This document shows positions 46,666 to 59,041 of a stretch of 64,000 bases of DNA, in pieces. The position numbers were made by a program, and so were the translations under genes. The notes beneath the pieces are model-generated. The model did no database searches. It was not told where the DNA came from and saw nothing but the letters and a program-made list of their open reading frames with translations. Numbering within the stretch: position 1 is the first letter of the stretch; each line of letters begins with the position of its first letter. The stretch covers positions 1,550,001 to 1,614,000 of the forward strand of contig BSBM01001929.1 of the NCBI GenBank assembly GCA_027924585.1. Direction: 5' to 3'. The stretch is from Larix kaempferi. Taxonomy: Eukaryota > Streptophyta > Pinopsida > Pinales > Pinaceae.

Positions 46666-47487
46666 TCAATCTGTCTCCACCATGATGGAACTCACCCCCA
46701 ACAGTGAATGGAGGTAAGATAACTTCTTCTCAGTGAAGCTCTTGGTGAAGATGTCTGCAATTTGCTCATCAGTAGGGAAATATTGCATAATGATGGTGCG
46801 ATCATGCACCAACTGTCGAATGTAATGCATATGAATCTCAATGTGTTTGGTCCTCTGCCACTGAACTGGATCTGTGGATATCTTGATGGCACTTTGATTG
46901 TCACAAAATAGGACAGTCGAAGTAGTGCCACCAAAACCAAACTCGGAAAGAATACCCTGCAACCAAACTGCCTGAATGCAGGCATTGACTGCCCCTCGAT
47001 ACTCTGCCTCTGCTGAAGAAAGTGCAATGGCTGCTTGCTTTTTGCTGGACCAGCAAATAGCACCATGACCAATCATGAAAACATAACCGGAAGTGGACTT
47101 CCGATCAATGCTATCACCTGCCCAATCTGAATCAGTAAAACCAATGAAATCAAGCTCAGAATCTGCAGCATAATGTATGCCAAACTGTCTCATACCTTGC
47201 ACATACTACAAGATCCGCTTGGCTGCTCTCCAATGAATCTCATGTGGCTGCTGCATAGACCTTGACACGTCACTCATGGCATATGAAATATCAGTCCTTG
47301 AGTGTTTCAAATAAAGTAGTGAACCAATCAACTGTCGATACATACTGCAATCTACAAGCGATGTAAAATCTCCCTCCTCAAGACTGATTCCTGAGAGGAA
47401 TGGGAATGGGGCTGCCTTACATTCAGCCATATTAAACTTCAATAACATCGGAAGCATATTTTTGCTGAGATATAGTGATCCCATCAA
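46666..47487 (-). pseudogene. Copia RNase H region of element F
   Basis: Reading leftwards: MYRQLIGSLLYLKHSRTDI, a stop near 47206, then FTDSDWAGD, SSAEAEYRGA, CDNQSAIKI, and the C-terminal HIEIHMHYIRQLV with DIFTKS. These are the Asp, Glu and Asp positions of the copia RNase H. It degrades RNA of the RNA:DNA hybrid. A frameshift separates it from RT at about 47440-47487. Confidence 0.85.
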
Positions 47488-48766
47488 AATTTTGAGCTAT
47501 CTCTAAGCCCAAAAAGTGACTCAGCAAGCCCAAATCGCTCATGTCAAAAGCTAGATTTAAGGCAGTTTTTAGCTTGTTTATTGAAGTAAGAGTGCTACCA
47601 TTAATGAGAAGATCATCAAAATAAAGTACAATAACCAACAAATTACCTTTAACTCACTGAAGATACACATTCGGATCAGATTTGCATCTTTGGAAATTCT
47701 GAGAAAGAAGGAAGGAGTCCATCTTTGCGTACCAAGCTCTTGGGGCATGTTTTAACCCATACAAAGATTTATTCAATCTACAAACTAATGATGGATCTGA
47801 TGTGTATCCCTCTAAATGCTGCATATATACCTCTTCAGCAAGGTCTCCATGTAGAAATGCACTCTTCACATCCATGTGGTGCACTTCCCAGTGCTTGGAT
47901 GCGTAAATAGCCAAAACAAGGCAGATGGAATCCATCTTTGCAACCGGTGCAAAGGTCTCAGTGTAGTCCACTCCTTGGACTTGGGAGAAAAATTTTTCCA
48001 CCAACCTTGATTTGTATTTGCTGATAGATCCATCAGCAGCAACGTTCGTGTGGTAGACCCATTTACACTTTACTAATTTTCTTCCAAGTGGAAGAGAAAC
48101 TAGCTCCCATGTGTTGTTCTTTTGAAGAGAATTGTACTCTTCATCCATGGAACTTTTCCATCTCGGATCTCGGTGGGTAGAATAGTATGATGTGGGATCT
48201 GAACCAGCCATCAAATAACAAATCTCAGGAAGTAATGGATCAGCAATAGAAAGAGCCATACTTTCTCTTTGAAAGTCTGCTCTTGTTCGTCTTGGATCAG
48301 CAGGATTTCCAAGGTTCGAACGAGTAGATTGAAGAGTGTTTTGGGCCCACTTTGGTAACTGAGGAGGATCATAATGGTCGGATTCTGAACATGATATGTC
48401 ATGATCATCATGTGCTACTAAAATATCAGAAATATCAAAACTCATACCTTCATTATCGCTGCATGGATCTTCTTCTGGTGAAGGTGGTGAATCGACAGTC
48501 TCTTCCTCAGCTAGTTGCAATTCTTGAAGCGGTTCTTCAAATTGCACACTGCGCTCTATGAATATCTTTTTAGATCTGATATCCATGAGTTTATATGCTT
48601 TTGATTCTTCCCCATATCTTATCAGTATGCACTCAATACTTTGTGGATCTAAAGCTCGTCTCTTCTTGGAAGGAATTCTAGCCCATGCAGTAGAGCCAAA
48701 AACTCTCAAATTTGACACATCCGGTTTGTGACCAAAGAATGCTTCGAAAGGAGTCATACCTTTCAC
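47432..48766 (-). pseudogene. Copia reverse transcriptase of element F
   Basis: RVT_2-type RT: WKSSMDEEYNSLQKNNTWEL, KCKWVYHTN, DYTETFAPVAKM, HHMDVKSAFLHGDL, LNKSLYGLKHAPRAWY, then after a stop (47654) the catalytic LYFDDLLING. The N-terminal part (MTPFEAFFGHKPDVSNLRVFG) is the end of integrase. The catalytic YFDD is intact, but the stop lies just before it. Confidence 0.9.
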
Positions 48767-48787
48767 GGATGAATGTGGAACACAGTT

Positions 48788-49210
48788 CTATATGTATGCA
48801 GCAACATTGATTGATTCATCCCAAATATTTGCAGCCAAACCTTTTGATTCAATCATGCATGTAGCCATCTCTTTCAGTGACCGATTTTTCCTTTCTGCTA
48901 CACCGTTCTGCTGGGGTGTGTAGGGAACTGTATGTTGGATCTGAATTCCTCTTTGGGCACAAAGTTGCAGCAACTCAGCCTTGATATATTGTCCACCATT
49001 ATCAGATCTAAGAGCTTTGATCTTTCTCTCAGTGGCGGTCTCAACAGAAGCCTTAAAATCCTTGAATTTCCCAAGCACTTCTGACTTGTTTTTGAGAAAG
49101 AATACCCATGTAAAGCGGGAAAAATCATGGATAAATGTCAAAACATACCTTGAACCATTTAATGACGTATGGGGCTGCGGACCACTGATATCAGAATGTA
49201 TCAACCCCAA
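48788..49210 (-). pseudogene. Copia integrase core of element F
   Basis: rve core with HSDISGPQP (Asp), LRSDNGGQY (Asp) and QQNGVAERKNR (Glu) in the expected spacing. It enters from a frameshift at about 49200-49230 and ends in a stop at 48788, followed in the same frame by the C-terminal part at 48766. Confidence 0.9.
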
Positions 49211-49964
49211 AACTGTAGAAGCTCTGCTAGCTTTCCGCGGTCGAATCTGTGCTCAGGGTGCTTCCCAATAATGCAACCAGTGCATATTCCCTTCGAGGAA
49301 CGGAGTTGTGGAAGACCATCTACCATGGATTTGTTTGATAGCAGCAGAAAAAACTTATAATTAAGATGTCCAAATATTTCATGCCATAGCCTACTAACCT
49401 CATTACCATGTGTGCGAAGAGCAGTGGGATTTGCAAGCGGAATAAAGTGTGAAAACTCATAGCATTTTGCAGTGTGGTTTGCCTTTCTGACTGCAACAAG
49501 TCTTCCACTTTTGATATCAGAAATTTCAACTGTATTAGGGCTAAATGTAACTTGCTTCGGTTCACTAGTGTGTGTCATTTGATACACAGAAAGAAGATTC
49601 GAAGCCAAGGAAGGAACATAGAGAACATTCTGAAAGCTTCCATGATCTACATGAATCGTACCTTTTCCCTTTGAAGAAATTTTTGAGTCATCTCCCAAAT
49701 GGATGGGGATGGAACTGTTTGGATCGAATGAAGAAAAAGAATCAATATTTGCAGCCATATGATTCAATGCACCCGAATCTATCAAGAGAGTAGTGGGCTT
49801 CTAAATAGTTGCCATGAGTGCTTGTCCTCTTTCATGATCATCATTCCTATCCTTCTTCCTTGCACCGTCAGGAAGAGTTATGTTGTTCTTTTCCAAAAGG
49901 AGGGCCATTTGATCTATAGTCTTCTTCATACATGAACTTTCGGGATGAAAGCCACGGTTGCAAT
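49201..49964 (-). pseudogene. Copia protease, GAG_pre-integrase and C-terminal half of gag knuckle (element F)
   Basis: At the high-coordinate end the frame resumes the gag knuckle interrupted by element B (NRGFHPESSC) at about 49950, then an in-frame stop at 49801. The protease motif LLIDSGALNHM follows, then SNLLSVYQM and the GAG_pre-integrase zinc domain (WHEIFGHLN, CTGCIIGKH). One frame, one stop. Confidence 0.85.
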
Positions 49965-50942
49965 TTTTATACCTCCATATTCCACAGTGTCGCATCTCCA
50001 CCACAAAAAGAGCTGACGACACTTCCCCTACTGCTTTAAACCACCCAGAAGAGACAGATGATGTGTAATCCTTGAAAGCAAATCCACCCTGTCAAGAATT
50101 ATCCCAGCTAAGACTTTATTTACCCTAAATACCACGCCTTGCTCAGTTATAGGTGCGCGGCAGTCCACACTACCGCGCTATGCTTTGTCCCTAACACGCG
50201 GTACTACCGCGTTATGCTCATATTGATGGGCGCGGTACTCTTTTTATATCCTTTTTGCCATGGCTTGTGGGATTTTGGATTTTCGAGAGATATTGGAGGA
50301 TTGGGGTCCTTGATTCGATCTTAACTCATTTTCTGTGATTAGAAACCCTGATCCACTAAGTTCTCCCAAGATCCACCTATCTCTCTTGTTGGTTAACCCT
50401 ACCATACACTATAAAAGAGAGGCATTCCATGGGAAAGGGAGAGGACTCTTAGAAGTACCAAACTTATGATCTTGCAGCATTGTGGAGATAGCTAGAGGAG
50501 GAAGCACTTGGAGCTGTAGGATTGGCTTGGACATCAAGCAACCTTTGTAAGCATTCTTCAAGTTTGTAATTAAGATAACTTGACTTGTTTTTCCCATTTC
50601 ATGTGTATTGTATAAGTCTTTAGCATGGAATGTATCTAATCTAGATTTGAATCTAATCTTTACTTCAAGGTATTTGGAGGCTTGTATGCTTGTTCTTTGG
50701 TTGATTCTAACAGGTTCTACATTGGAGCTTTTGGATCAAGAGTTAGAAGCGGGACAAACATCAAATCGAAAGGTGAGTCATATCTTTCATTGTTTCTGAA
50801 TGCATGTAATCTTGTTGTGAAAGTTAGTTCAGGAATTTCAAGGTAGCATTTGTTTTGTTTTGTTCTTACCTTAGATTTAGTTAGGAATTTGCTTTAAGTT
50901 AAGAGAATTTTGACTTATCCGTATGGAAAAATTCTACCAACA
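49965..50942 (+). repeat. Element B 5' LTR
   Basis: Starts TTTTATACC where the 3' LTR has TGTTATACC (one change in the terminal TG), and ends TTCTACCAACA. The CGCGGTACTACCGCG motif cluster is at about 50128-50237. Confidence 0.9.
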
Positions 50943-50946
50943 AGAA

Positions 50947-50961
50947 TGGCGACTCCGCTGG
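50947..50961 (+). other. Element B primer-binding site
   Basis: TGGCGACTCCGCTGG, four bases after the LTR, the same family as in A and C. Confidence 0.8.
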
Positions 50962-52756
50962 TTTGATTTCTGTTTGATTGATTCAGTTCACTGTCATCCA
51001 TCTTTTGATTGTGATTTGTTTTATTGCACTTCAAACCAGTCTTGAATTTTGGTCTTTTTGACCTTTATTCACCCCTCCTCTCTGTGTTTTTTCTCCCTGT
51101 GTGATCACTAAGTCCCCTGGGTTCGCAGCAACCCTGAAAATTTCATCTTCCTTTTCAAAAGTTGCGCCTTTTCACACTTTGCCACAGTACCGCGCCCTCT
51201 GCACTTATCACAGCGCGGTAGTACCGCATCTCCTCAGTTAGTACCAGAGCGATAGTTTAGCAGTATCGCGCTATAGCCTCATTCTGCCACGCGGTAGTGT
51301 CTGCATACTGTAAAAAAATTTCTCCTTGCTTGGTTTCCTGAGTCATTTTTTGATCTTTCTCTGCTTTAGGTAGTGTTTGTTGTTGCCTGTTATCATCCTG
51401 GTCATTTTACAGTCTGTGTGGTGTGTTTTTCCTTGTTGTGAGCTTGATTATTCTTTGAATTAGTGGCATGATTTGCATATTGGGTCATTTTTCCAGTTTG
51501 ATTGCATTGGCTTGATTTTTTCACTACAACCAACCCATCACTATTGTTCTCTTTTACTGAACCCTGTAGCTTTTACAGTCACATTGTTTCCATCATTTTC
51601 AGTAATTAAAAAATTATCATTTGAGAACAATTCTATTGCCTAAATTGAAAAAGTATAGCAGTATTAATGTGCATTAGGAAATGAACCATTGAAATTTGCC
51701 ACAGAATTCTCATATTTGAAGCATTTTAGATTGTAGGATCAGTGAATTAAAAAGAGTGTTTATTTCAGTTTGGCTCTATTTACAAAAAGAAAACAAAAAA
51801 ATTTCTTGTTTTGGTTTTTTATTGCTTGTGAAAAATTTCATGCATTTATGATCGAAGAACTCTCTCTCTTCCATAGCTAGATTTCATCAAAGACAAAGGC
51901 TTATTTTGATTCATTCTCATTTGCATGGTTTGAGTCGTCATAACACCATCAAGTTTCACGTCCATTTACCTGATTGAGTAAGACAACCACTAAAATTAAT
52001 CTCCCTAATTAAACCAACATTAACCTCACTTGAGGAAATCAAAAGAATTTGGTAGTTAGGTAGGACACCGGGGATAGGCATCAAAATAATTCCCCCTTGT
52101 CATTTTCATCTGAGACATAGCTGTTGTCTTCTAGGGAACTAAAATCCTCTAGTATTTATTGACACGGTCACAGCCAGTTTGTGGAGGGGCCTCCTGACTG
52201 TTTTTAACTTTCAGGGGTTAAACGGCCGCGAGATTGAGAACCGGACGGACTCTGTGGAATGGCGCACTCCACTTAGCCCTAAGGAAACATCGATCATTGT
52301 CTTCCTCGGAAGGATGAAGTGCCCAAAACCTTTTCCAACGTGTCATGAACGAGGTAGCTTAGTGACTATTCTACTAGGGCTCTTTTACCCAGGATCCCTT
52401 TCGGTAGAGGGATATCCTTCTCATATCGGTCTCTCACGTTGTATTGTTCGACTTGGATTTCATCACCTTGCGAAGGATACAGCTTGTTGAGGTCTCCATC
52501 TCTTAGTTAGGAGTTTGCTTGTAATCTCATCTTTGTAGAGGCTCATTTTTCTTTTTAGGGACTGCTTGTTGGCATTCTGGCCATTCTTTTTATCAGCTCA
52601 CTTATTGAGACACCGGTCTCAGTATAGATTTTAGAGCTTGCTTTTTTTGGCCTGCGAGCCTTGCTTTTTCTAGCTCCTCTTCTGCACACTCGGCTGCATT
52701 AGAGTTTTTGAGTTCTTTGTTACGAAATTGCCCCCGATTTTCATTTTCCTGTCATC
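50962..52756 (+). other. Element B leader
   Basis: Non-coding. It holds a GCGCGGTA/TACCGCGC cluster at 51188-51301 and, at about 52010-52500, a block homologous to the element C leader. Conserved words include GACACGGTCAC, CCAGTTT and GGATATCC. Confidence 0.75.
51188..51301. repeat. GCGCGGTA/TACCGCGC palindromic cluster in B leader
   Basis: TACCGCGCC, AGCGCGGTAGTACCGC, GTATCGCGCTA and CACGCGGTAGTG occur within 115 bases. Confidence 0.8.
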
Positions 52757-53698
52757 ATGTCAGAACCACCACGAAGATCACGACGAGTACAGGTAAAAAG
52801 CCCTCCACCACCGCCACTGCCACAGACCTCCGGTCCACCTGCATCACGCATTCTCGCTCCTACTGGCCGCAATGCTGGTTGAGGGAACGTTCCACCGCCG
52901 ATACATACTACATCATCAATTCCGCCTGTAACTGTTACTCACAGCACAGTCTCAGAATCTCTTGCAGCTTTTTCAACTACCAGCATATCTGAGATTTCCA
53001 CTGTCACTTCACCCACTGTTATTCCAGATATATCTGCCACAGTGGACACCATTACAGCGGCTGAATCTAGTATAGCCCAAAATACTAGACCAGAGGTCAT
53101 CCTCCTACCTGATGTCAACACCTCCCGTCCATCAGACACTTTTCACGATGACACAGAAGGATCTGTTCGCACCCCCGAAGGCTCCGACCAGGATATACCT
53201 GGCTTGATTTTAGTCCCAGGCGGGTACGTCGAAGTTATTGAAGACACTCGACTTCCTGACACACCTTTTGAAATTGATTATGGCTTCATCACTTCCCAAG
53301 CGGAGCTTCCGCCTGTTATCACTACGTCACCAGTGTTCATCCGCAGGAAACAAGTTCTTCTAGTAATGTACCTCGTACTATATCTCTCCCCAACATCCCT
53401 CTGGGACATGAAATCATGGCCTCCATCCAGTCTAGTATGGTTAGTCTAGAAAATTCCCCAACATGTTCAACCAGTCAACATGATTTCATCGAATGTCACC
53501 GCTTCCAATGATTCATGGGTGATTCTGATTCCCTCTCAAATTGAAGACTACGACAACTCTATGCCTTTGAACAGAAACCTCGCAGCATATGAAGCGATCC
53601 AATCAGCCACCGATTGGGTCGACTATCCTACTCATCATTCCGTGGCATAGCTCTCAGCTGAGACTCATCCATACCCACCACATTTCGATCCTCTCAAT
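52757..53698 (+). pseudogene. Element B gag N-terminus fused to pre-RT linker
   Basis: ATG at 52757 opens MSEPPRRSRRVQ, corresponding to the N-terminal Arg-rich region of A and C gag. A stop (TGA) follows at about 52877, then a Ser/Thr/Pro-rich stretch. A frame change near 53340 gives SLPNIPLGHEIMASIQSS, similar to the segment before the capsid domain in A and C. The sequence then passes straight to the linker before RT. No Retrotrans_gag, CCHC knuckle or protease is present. Confidence 0.75.
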
Positions 53699-56686
53699 TT
53701 GATTTTTCCCACTAACGAATCAATTATGGAGGTTATGTGCGGTGATGAGCCACCATGGGGATATTTTCATCATCGATCTTCATTCCCCACCATTCAGCCA
53801 CTTGAGCCTGATACAATACCCAGTACTTCACTTGGGATGGTTCAAACCAAGTTCCCCACTTCCCTCGACAAGGTATTTTTCGAAGGAAACTTGGCTAACC
53901 TTATGGAAACCACTCCCATTGATATTTCAGTGAAGCTTGGTATCATGGAAAACATACACATCCGCAAAACATGTACTCCCCTCGAAATGGAGTTCTATAG
54001 TGCCTACTTCAAAACCTTTCGCGATGTTTTTTCTTGGAGTTATGAAGAAATTCCAGGAATTGACCCCTCGATTGTGGTCCACGAAATTCCAACATTCCCT
54101 GGCACCCGACCTGTTTGGAAAAAACTTCGGCCCGTCCATCCTCGTAAGGCAGCCGCTATTAAAGCAGAAGTTGAAAAACTTTTGCGTGCTAGTTTTATCT
54201 ATCCTGTCCCATTGATAGAATGGGTATCCAACATTGTTCCCGTAGCCAAGAAACAAGGAACGATTAGAGTCTGTGTCGATTACCGCAACTTGAAAAAGGC
54301 TTGTCCAAAAGACAACTACCCAACTCCTTTCATCAACCAGATCATCGATAATTGTGCCGAGAGTGTCATCTTCTCATTCATGGATGGCTTTTCTAGCTAT
54401 AATTAGATTGATATTCTCCCAGCCGACCAGCACAAAACAGCCTTTATCTGCCCTTGGGGGATTTTCGCATATCGAAAGTTACCTTTTGGCCTTAAAAATG
54501 CCGGGGCAACTTTCCAACAGGCGATGTCCTACGCATTTCACGACATCAAACATATTGTAGAACCATATCTTGATGATCTTCCCGCTCACTCTCGGACCAA
54601 GGAAGACCATCCTGACCACTTAAGTGCCATTTTCGAAAGGTGTCGTCGCTATAATATACGTTTGAATCCGCATAAGTGCGTCTTTTGTGTAGAAGCCAGA
54701 AAACTGTTGGGATTCATAGTCTCCAAAAGCGGGATACGTTTAGATCCTGCGAAGGTAGAAGCTATCTTAGCCCTGCCTTCCCCCACCAATATTCCAGAAC
54801 TTCAATGTTTGCAAGGGCATGCAAACTTTCTACGCCATTTCATCTACAATCTTTCTGAGATAACAAAAGGATATATGAGGCTTCTCAAGAAGAACGTTCC
54901 CTTTATCTGGGATGACGAAGCCCAACACTCCTTTGACAATCTAAATGCAGCCTTAACCAAAGATCCTGTGATCCAACCCCCCGATTACACACGGGTTTAC
55001 ATTCTTTATCTCGTAGCTTCGACTTCCACCATCGGTATGGTGCTAGTCCAGGAAGACCACAACGGCATAGAACATGTGGGATACTATCTTAGTAAGAGTC
55101 TTCTCGACTCCGAAACTCGTTATTCACATGTTGGAAAACTGGCTCTGGCAACAGTATTTGCTGTCCAGAGATTCCGTCATTATATTCTACTCCTTCAGAC
55201 CACTGTTATAGCCGATTTCAATCCAATGTATTATATCCTCACACGTCAAGTGCTTGGGGGAAAATATTCCCGTTGGATCGTCATCCTTCAGGAGTTTGAC
55301 TTGGAATTTTTCAAAGCCAAGTCCAAGAAGTCTTTGGTCTTTGCAGAGTTGATTTGTACCTTGCCTCGTGCTACTGAGAAATCCGAGCCCATCGATTCTC
55401 TTCCTGATGAATCGTTGTTCCTCATTAGCACGTCTGATCCATGATACAGGGATATTCTATTATATCTCCAAACCCAACGCTTCCGCCCCGACCTCACTCG
55501 CGATGAACGTCGACGCATCCGACATCACGCAAAATACTACCTCATAGTCAACGATACTCTTTATCGACGTGGTGTCGACACCGTTCTTCGACGCTGTTTG
55601 ACCTTAGATGAGGCGGAACGCGTTCTTAATGACTGCCACATTGGAGCATGTGGTGGTCATCTCTCTGGGATGGCTACGGCCCAGAAAATACTGCGAGCAG
55701 GATACTTTTGGCCCTCAATTTTCAAAGACTGCATTGAAACAGTCAAGAAGTGTCCGCCATGTCAATTCTTTCATACTAAAGCACGCTTGCACCCTGCTCC
55801 ACTCCATCCTGTTATTGCCGTCGGCCCTTTTTCCAAATGGGGCATAGATTTCATGAACTGTAAGCCCACTTCAGCCGGGGGGCATAGCTATGTCATAGTA
55901 GCTGTCGACTATTTCACAAAATGGGCTGAAGCGATGCCTACGTATGCTGAGGACGGAAAAACAGCAGCGCAATTCATATTCAATCATATTATAGCTAGAT
56001 TTGGTGTCCCACAATCCATCGTGACCGATCATGGCTCCCATTTCAGGAACCATATGATCGAAGAACTAAGTGCCAAGCTGGGTTTTCGCCATGAAAACTC
56101 AACCCCGTATTACCCACAAGCTAATGGTCAAGTTGAAGCCATTAACAAAGTCCTAAAACGAATGATTCAGCGTATTGTGGGTACCCAGAAATCCAACTGG
56201 CACTCAGCTCTATTCTCAGCACTATGGGCATACCGAACCTCAGTGAAAAGTGCTATTGGGTTTACACCATTCCAACTGGTGTATGGCCTAGAATCCATTT
56301 TTCCGATTGAATGTGAAATTCCATCGCTTAAGATAGCCATAGAGCTACTTCCCCACACCACTTCCAAAGAGGAATGGTTTCTATACCTAGCCAAGCTAGA
56401 TGAAACCCGCCGCGACGCTACTTTAGCTAATGAAGCTCATAAAAAATGCGTCAAAGCTAAATATGACAAATCCGTTCAACCTCGGATCTTCAATGAAGGT
56501 GACCTCGTACTTACATATGATCAAATGAACGATAAGCTCGGAAAGGGAAAACTTGAATCTATGTGGTACGGCCCCTTTGTTGTAAAACGTGTCTTGGAAA
56601 AAGGAGCCTATGAACTAATCGATTGTGATGGTATGCCATTGGCACGGCCCCGCAATGGGCTATACCTCAAACGCTTCTACGCGTAA
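53699..56686 (+). pseudogene. Element B pol: RT, first RNase H, integrase
   Basis: One 996-codon frame with just two stops, TAG at 54404 (after FSSYN) and TGA at 55442 (after STSDP). RT motifs: EVEKLLRASFIYPV, CVDYRNLKKAC, FSFMDGFSSYN, LPFGLKNAGATFQQ and EPYLDDLPAHS. In the adjoining RNase H the first catalytic Asp is replaced (VASTSTIGMVL) and the usual Glu is Gly (SHVGKLAL), so that domain is probably inactive. INT has CHIGACGGHLSG...CPPCQ, GIDFMN, VTDHGSHFRN and NGQVEAINK, and ends GLYLKRFYA-stop. Compared with element A it is well preserved. Confidence 0.9.
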
Positions 56687-56806
56687 GGTTGCCCTACATG
56701 GGTTACTTGTTGTACATAATGTACTTTGTTTTCTTTTACTCATTTTTTGGTGTGCGCGTGGACCTCATGTATCCACTCTTACTTTGACTCGTGATTTTAT
56801 GCGCAG

Positions 56807-57220
56807 ATGTTCGCCTACTTCGGATTCGCCAATGGTGCAAGCCAACATACCCGGAATCTCGCTTCCGCAGCATGGGTAATCTATTCTCCCACTGGCGAGT
56901 TGATTTCTTCAAGAGCCAATTGTTTAGGTCCTGCAACCAACAATATCGTGAAGTACCATGCAGTTATTGGTCTCTTGACGGAGGTTGCTTCACTCGAAAT
57001 TGACTCCCTATCAGTCTTTTTAGACTCCCAGCTCGTGGTTTCTCATCTAAACCGTGTTTACACAGTTCGTGATCCTATCCTACTTCGTTTATTTCGGAGG
57101 GTACGCCTCTTGGAATGATCTTTTAATTTCATTTCATATCAACACGTACCGAGAGAATTCAATTGTATAGCTGATTCATTGGCTAATTACATTTTGGATT
57201 GGCATCTTGCCCATACATAA
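56807..57220 (+). pseudogene. Second (archaeal-type) RNase H of element B
   Basis: FANGAS, NNIVKYHAVIGLL, FLDSQLVVSHLN and ADSLANYILDW are collinear with the element A domain. Two of the acidic positions are lost (first Asp is Asn, Glu is Lys), and a TGA interrupts at 57116. It lies in the INT frame after the INT stop, preceded by an acceptor-like TTATGCGCAG at 56806. Confidence 0.8.
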
Positions 57221-57421
57221 ACACACCATGAAAAATAAAATGCACAAGTCTTTGTAAATAAATAGATCATGAAAATAGGTCCATATCACTGTATATAAGA
57301 GTGCTTTTCCAAAATACATAAATTTTGTGTCAAAGACAAAATTTGGGACCAAATCCCATACAAAAATTTGGCTCTCAAAGCCTACATATCGTATACATGC
57401 CGCAAAAGACAAAAAGACCAT

Positions 57422-58717
57422 CTAAGGAGATCTGGGAGATCTATCATGTCCCTTGTCAGATTCCTCATGTTGCTGGTGATAACACACTACAGCTCGAGCC
57501 ACCCTATGAAGAAGTCGACCAATACGACTAGGCACACCTACAGTATGCCGCTGGAGGTGCAAAGGGACGTCATCCATCCTCATAGTAGGGATACCATGAG
57601 TCAATCCCTGTAAGTTCCTCTCTATATCCCGGATGCCTCCTGCTTCGTCTTCGTCCTCCTCCTCGTCTGGAACGGCTTGGCGATCAACACCACCGCGACG
57701 CAATGGCGAGTACCCAGCCGGTCTCTGTGGTCCACGATCTGCGACATGCATACGAACATACATTAGAAGTCTTTTACACATTCTAAAAAGCAATAAAAAT
57801 TATATATTCAAAAAAGAAAAAATATATCCATGAAGGTCATACCTGAGTTGTCCCAATCTTCATCCTCTGGCAGTGCCAAGTCGATGTCCTCACAGAAGTC
57901 CACCCCTGCATAGGGGTAGTCATCGATCATCACTATCTGCTCCTCGAGCCAGGAGAAGAAATCCTCACCAAAAGCTAAGCACTGTGGTCCCCCGAGACGT
58001 CGTGCATAATCACTCCATCGAGCCATCCATGGCTCGGTAGGTGGACAACGGGGCATAGCTATCTGTGGACGCAGTAATGGCACCCTCGCCAAAAAGAATG
58101 TGACTAGGATACTCCCATAACCAAATTGGTAATTCTCTCCAACCCTACACTTGTGCACTTGTTCTTTGAGATTGGTCAACACCGCCTCACACCAGTTAAA
58201 TACTGTTCCCGCCATACAATCCACTGCAAGGTTCATCTGTGTACGGGATGCCTGATGGGGACCCATGCTCCCTGCTGCATGTGTGATGGTGAACAGTACG
58301 GTTTTTACAGGGATTTCTATAACATCTTTTATGACCACTTTTTCGCTTTTCTTACTCGAACCCTAACGGCAATACCGAGCAATCAGAGCATTTGTGCTCG
58401 CCTCCGAGGCTATGTATCCAGTAAAGTTCACCCGGGCCCCTCTTTTCGAGAGACCCGTGAGGAAATAAATGTCCTCGAGTTGAATTTCAAGGACATGCTC
58501 TCCCACTCGGAAATCTTGAATGTCAGGGTCCCACAATTGAATAAGATGGGTAAGAAGTTTGGCTTGCTGACGAATGCCTTTGGTCTTGAAAAATTTCAAC
58601 AAGCCACACTCCTGCAATGCAGTCACAGTCGGTAGGTCATTTTCGGGCGCCAAATCATCTACTTCGTGCTCTCTTTCTTTCCAACTGACCATTTTGACCC
58701 AAACAAATTGAAAACTC
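57422..58717 (-). pseudogene. Antisense plant-mobile-domain-like gene of element B
   Basis: Exon 2 runs 58717-57843 with ATG at 58692; a phase-1 intron (GTATGA...GTCGCAG) spans 57842-57739; exon 3 runs 57738 to TAG at 57422. Exon 2 encodes ALQECGLLKFFKTKGIRQQ, LLTHLIQLWDPDIQDF and LEDIYFLTGLSKRG, the same pattern as element A's gene. Exon 3 has DRGPQRPAGY and an acidic run. One in-frame TAG follows YCR at about 58363. An upstream exon 1 ends with CAG/GTAAGA at 59042. The pattern resembles the plant mobile domain. The gene is antisense to pol and convergent with the second RNase H. Confidence 0.75.
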
Positions 58718-58840
58718 CTGCAAAAGGTCAGGGGAAACATTTAATAATCATTTAACAAATTGGTTTCAGCAAAAAATTTGAGAAAAAACAATTTTTTCAT
58801 CTTAAATTTTGCCTTCATCGCGCCTGGGGCAAACCTTCTT

Positions 58841-58936
58841 GTGCGGTACTGCACAGTACCGCGTTTCGATTTAAAGACATAGCGCGGTACTGTCAAACAG
58901 TACTGCGTTTCCCGATATTGCCCCCGCGCGGTACTA
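58841..58936. repeat. GCGCGGTAC cluster in antisense intron 1 (B)
   Basis: GTGCGGTACTGCACAGTACCGCG, AGCGCGGTACTG and CGCGCGGTACTA lie within 100 bases, inside the intron between exon 1 (ends 59042) and exon 2 (starts 58717). Confidence 0.8.
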
Positions 58937-59041
58937 TGAAGGGTGATTTTTTCCCAATAGGGCTTGCCCAAAAAATTAATTTTTCTTACTAAAAGCAAAT
59001 TGTTCCTACATCAAATGAAAGAGAAGCTTGAGAGCTCTTAC

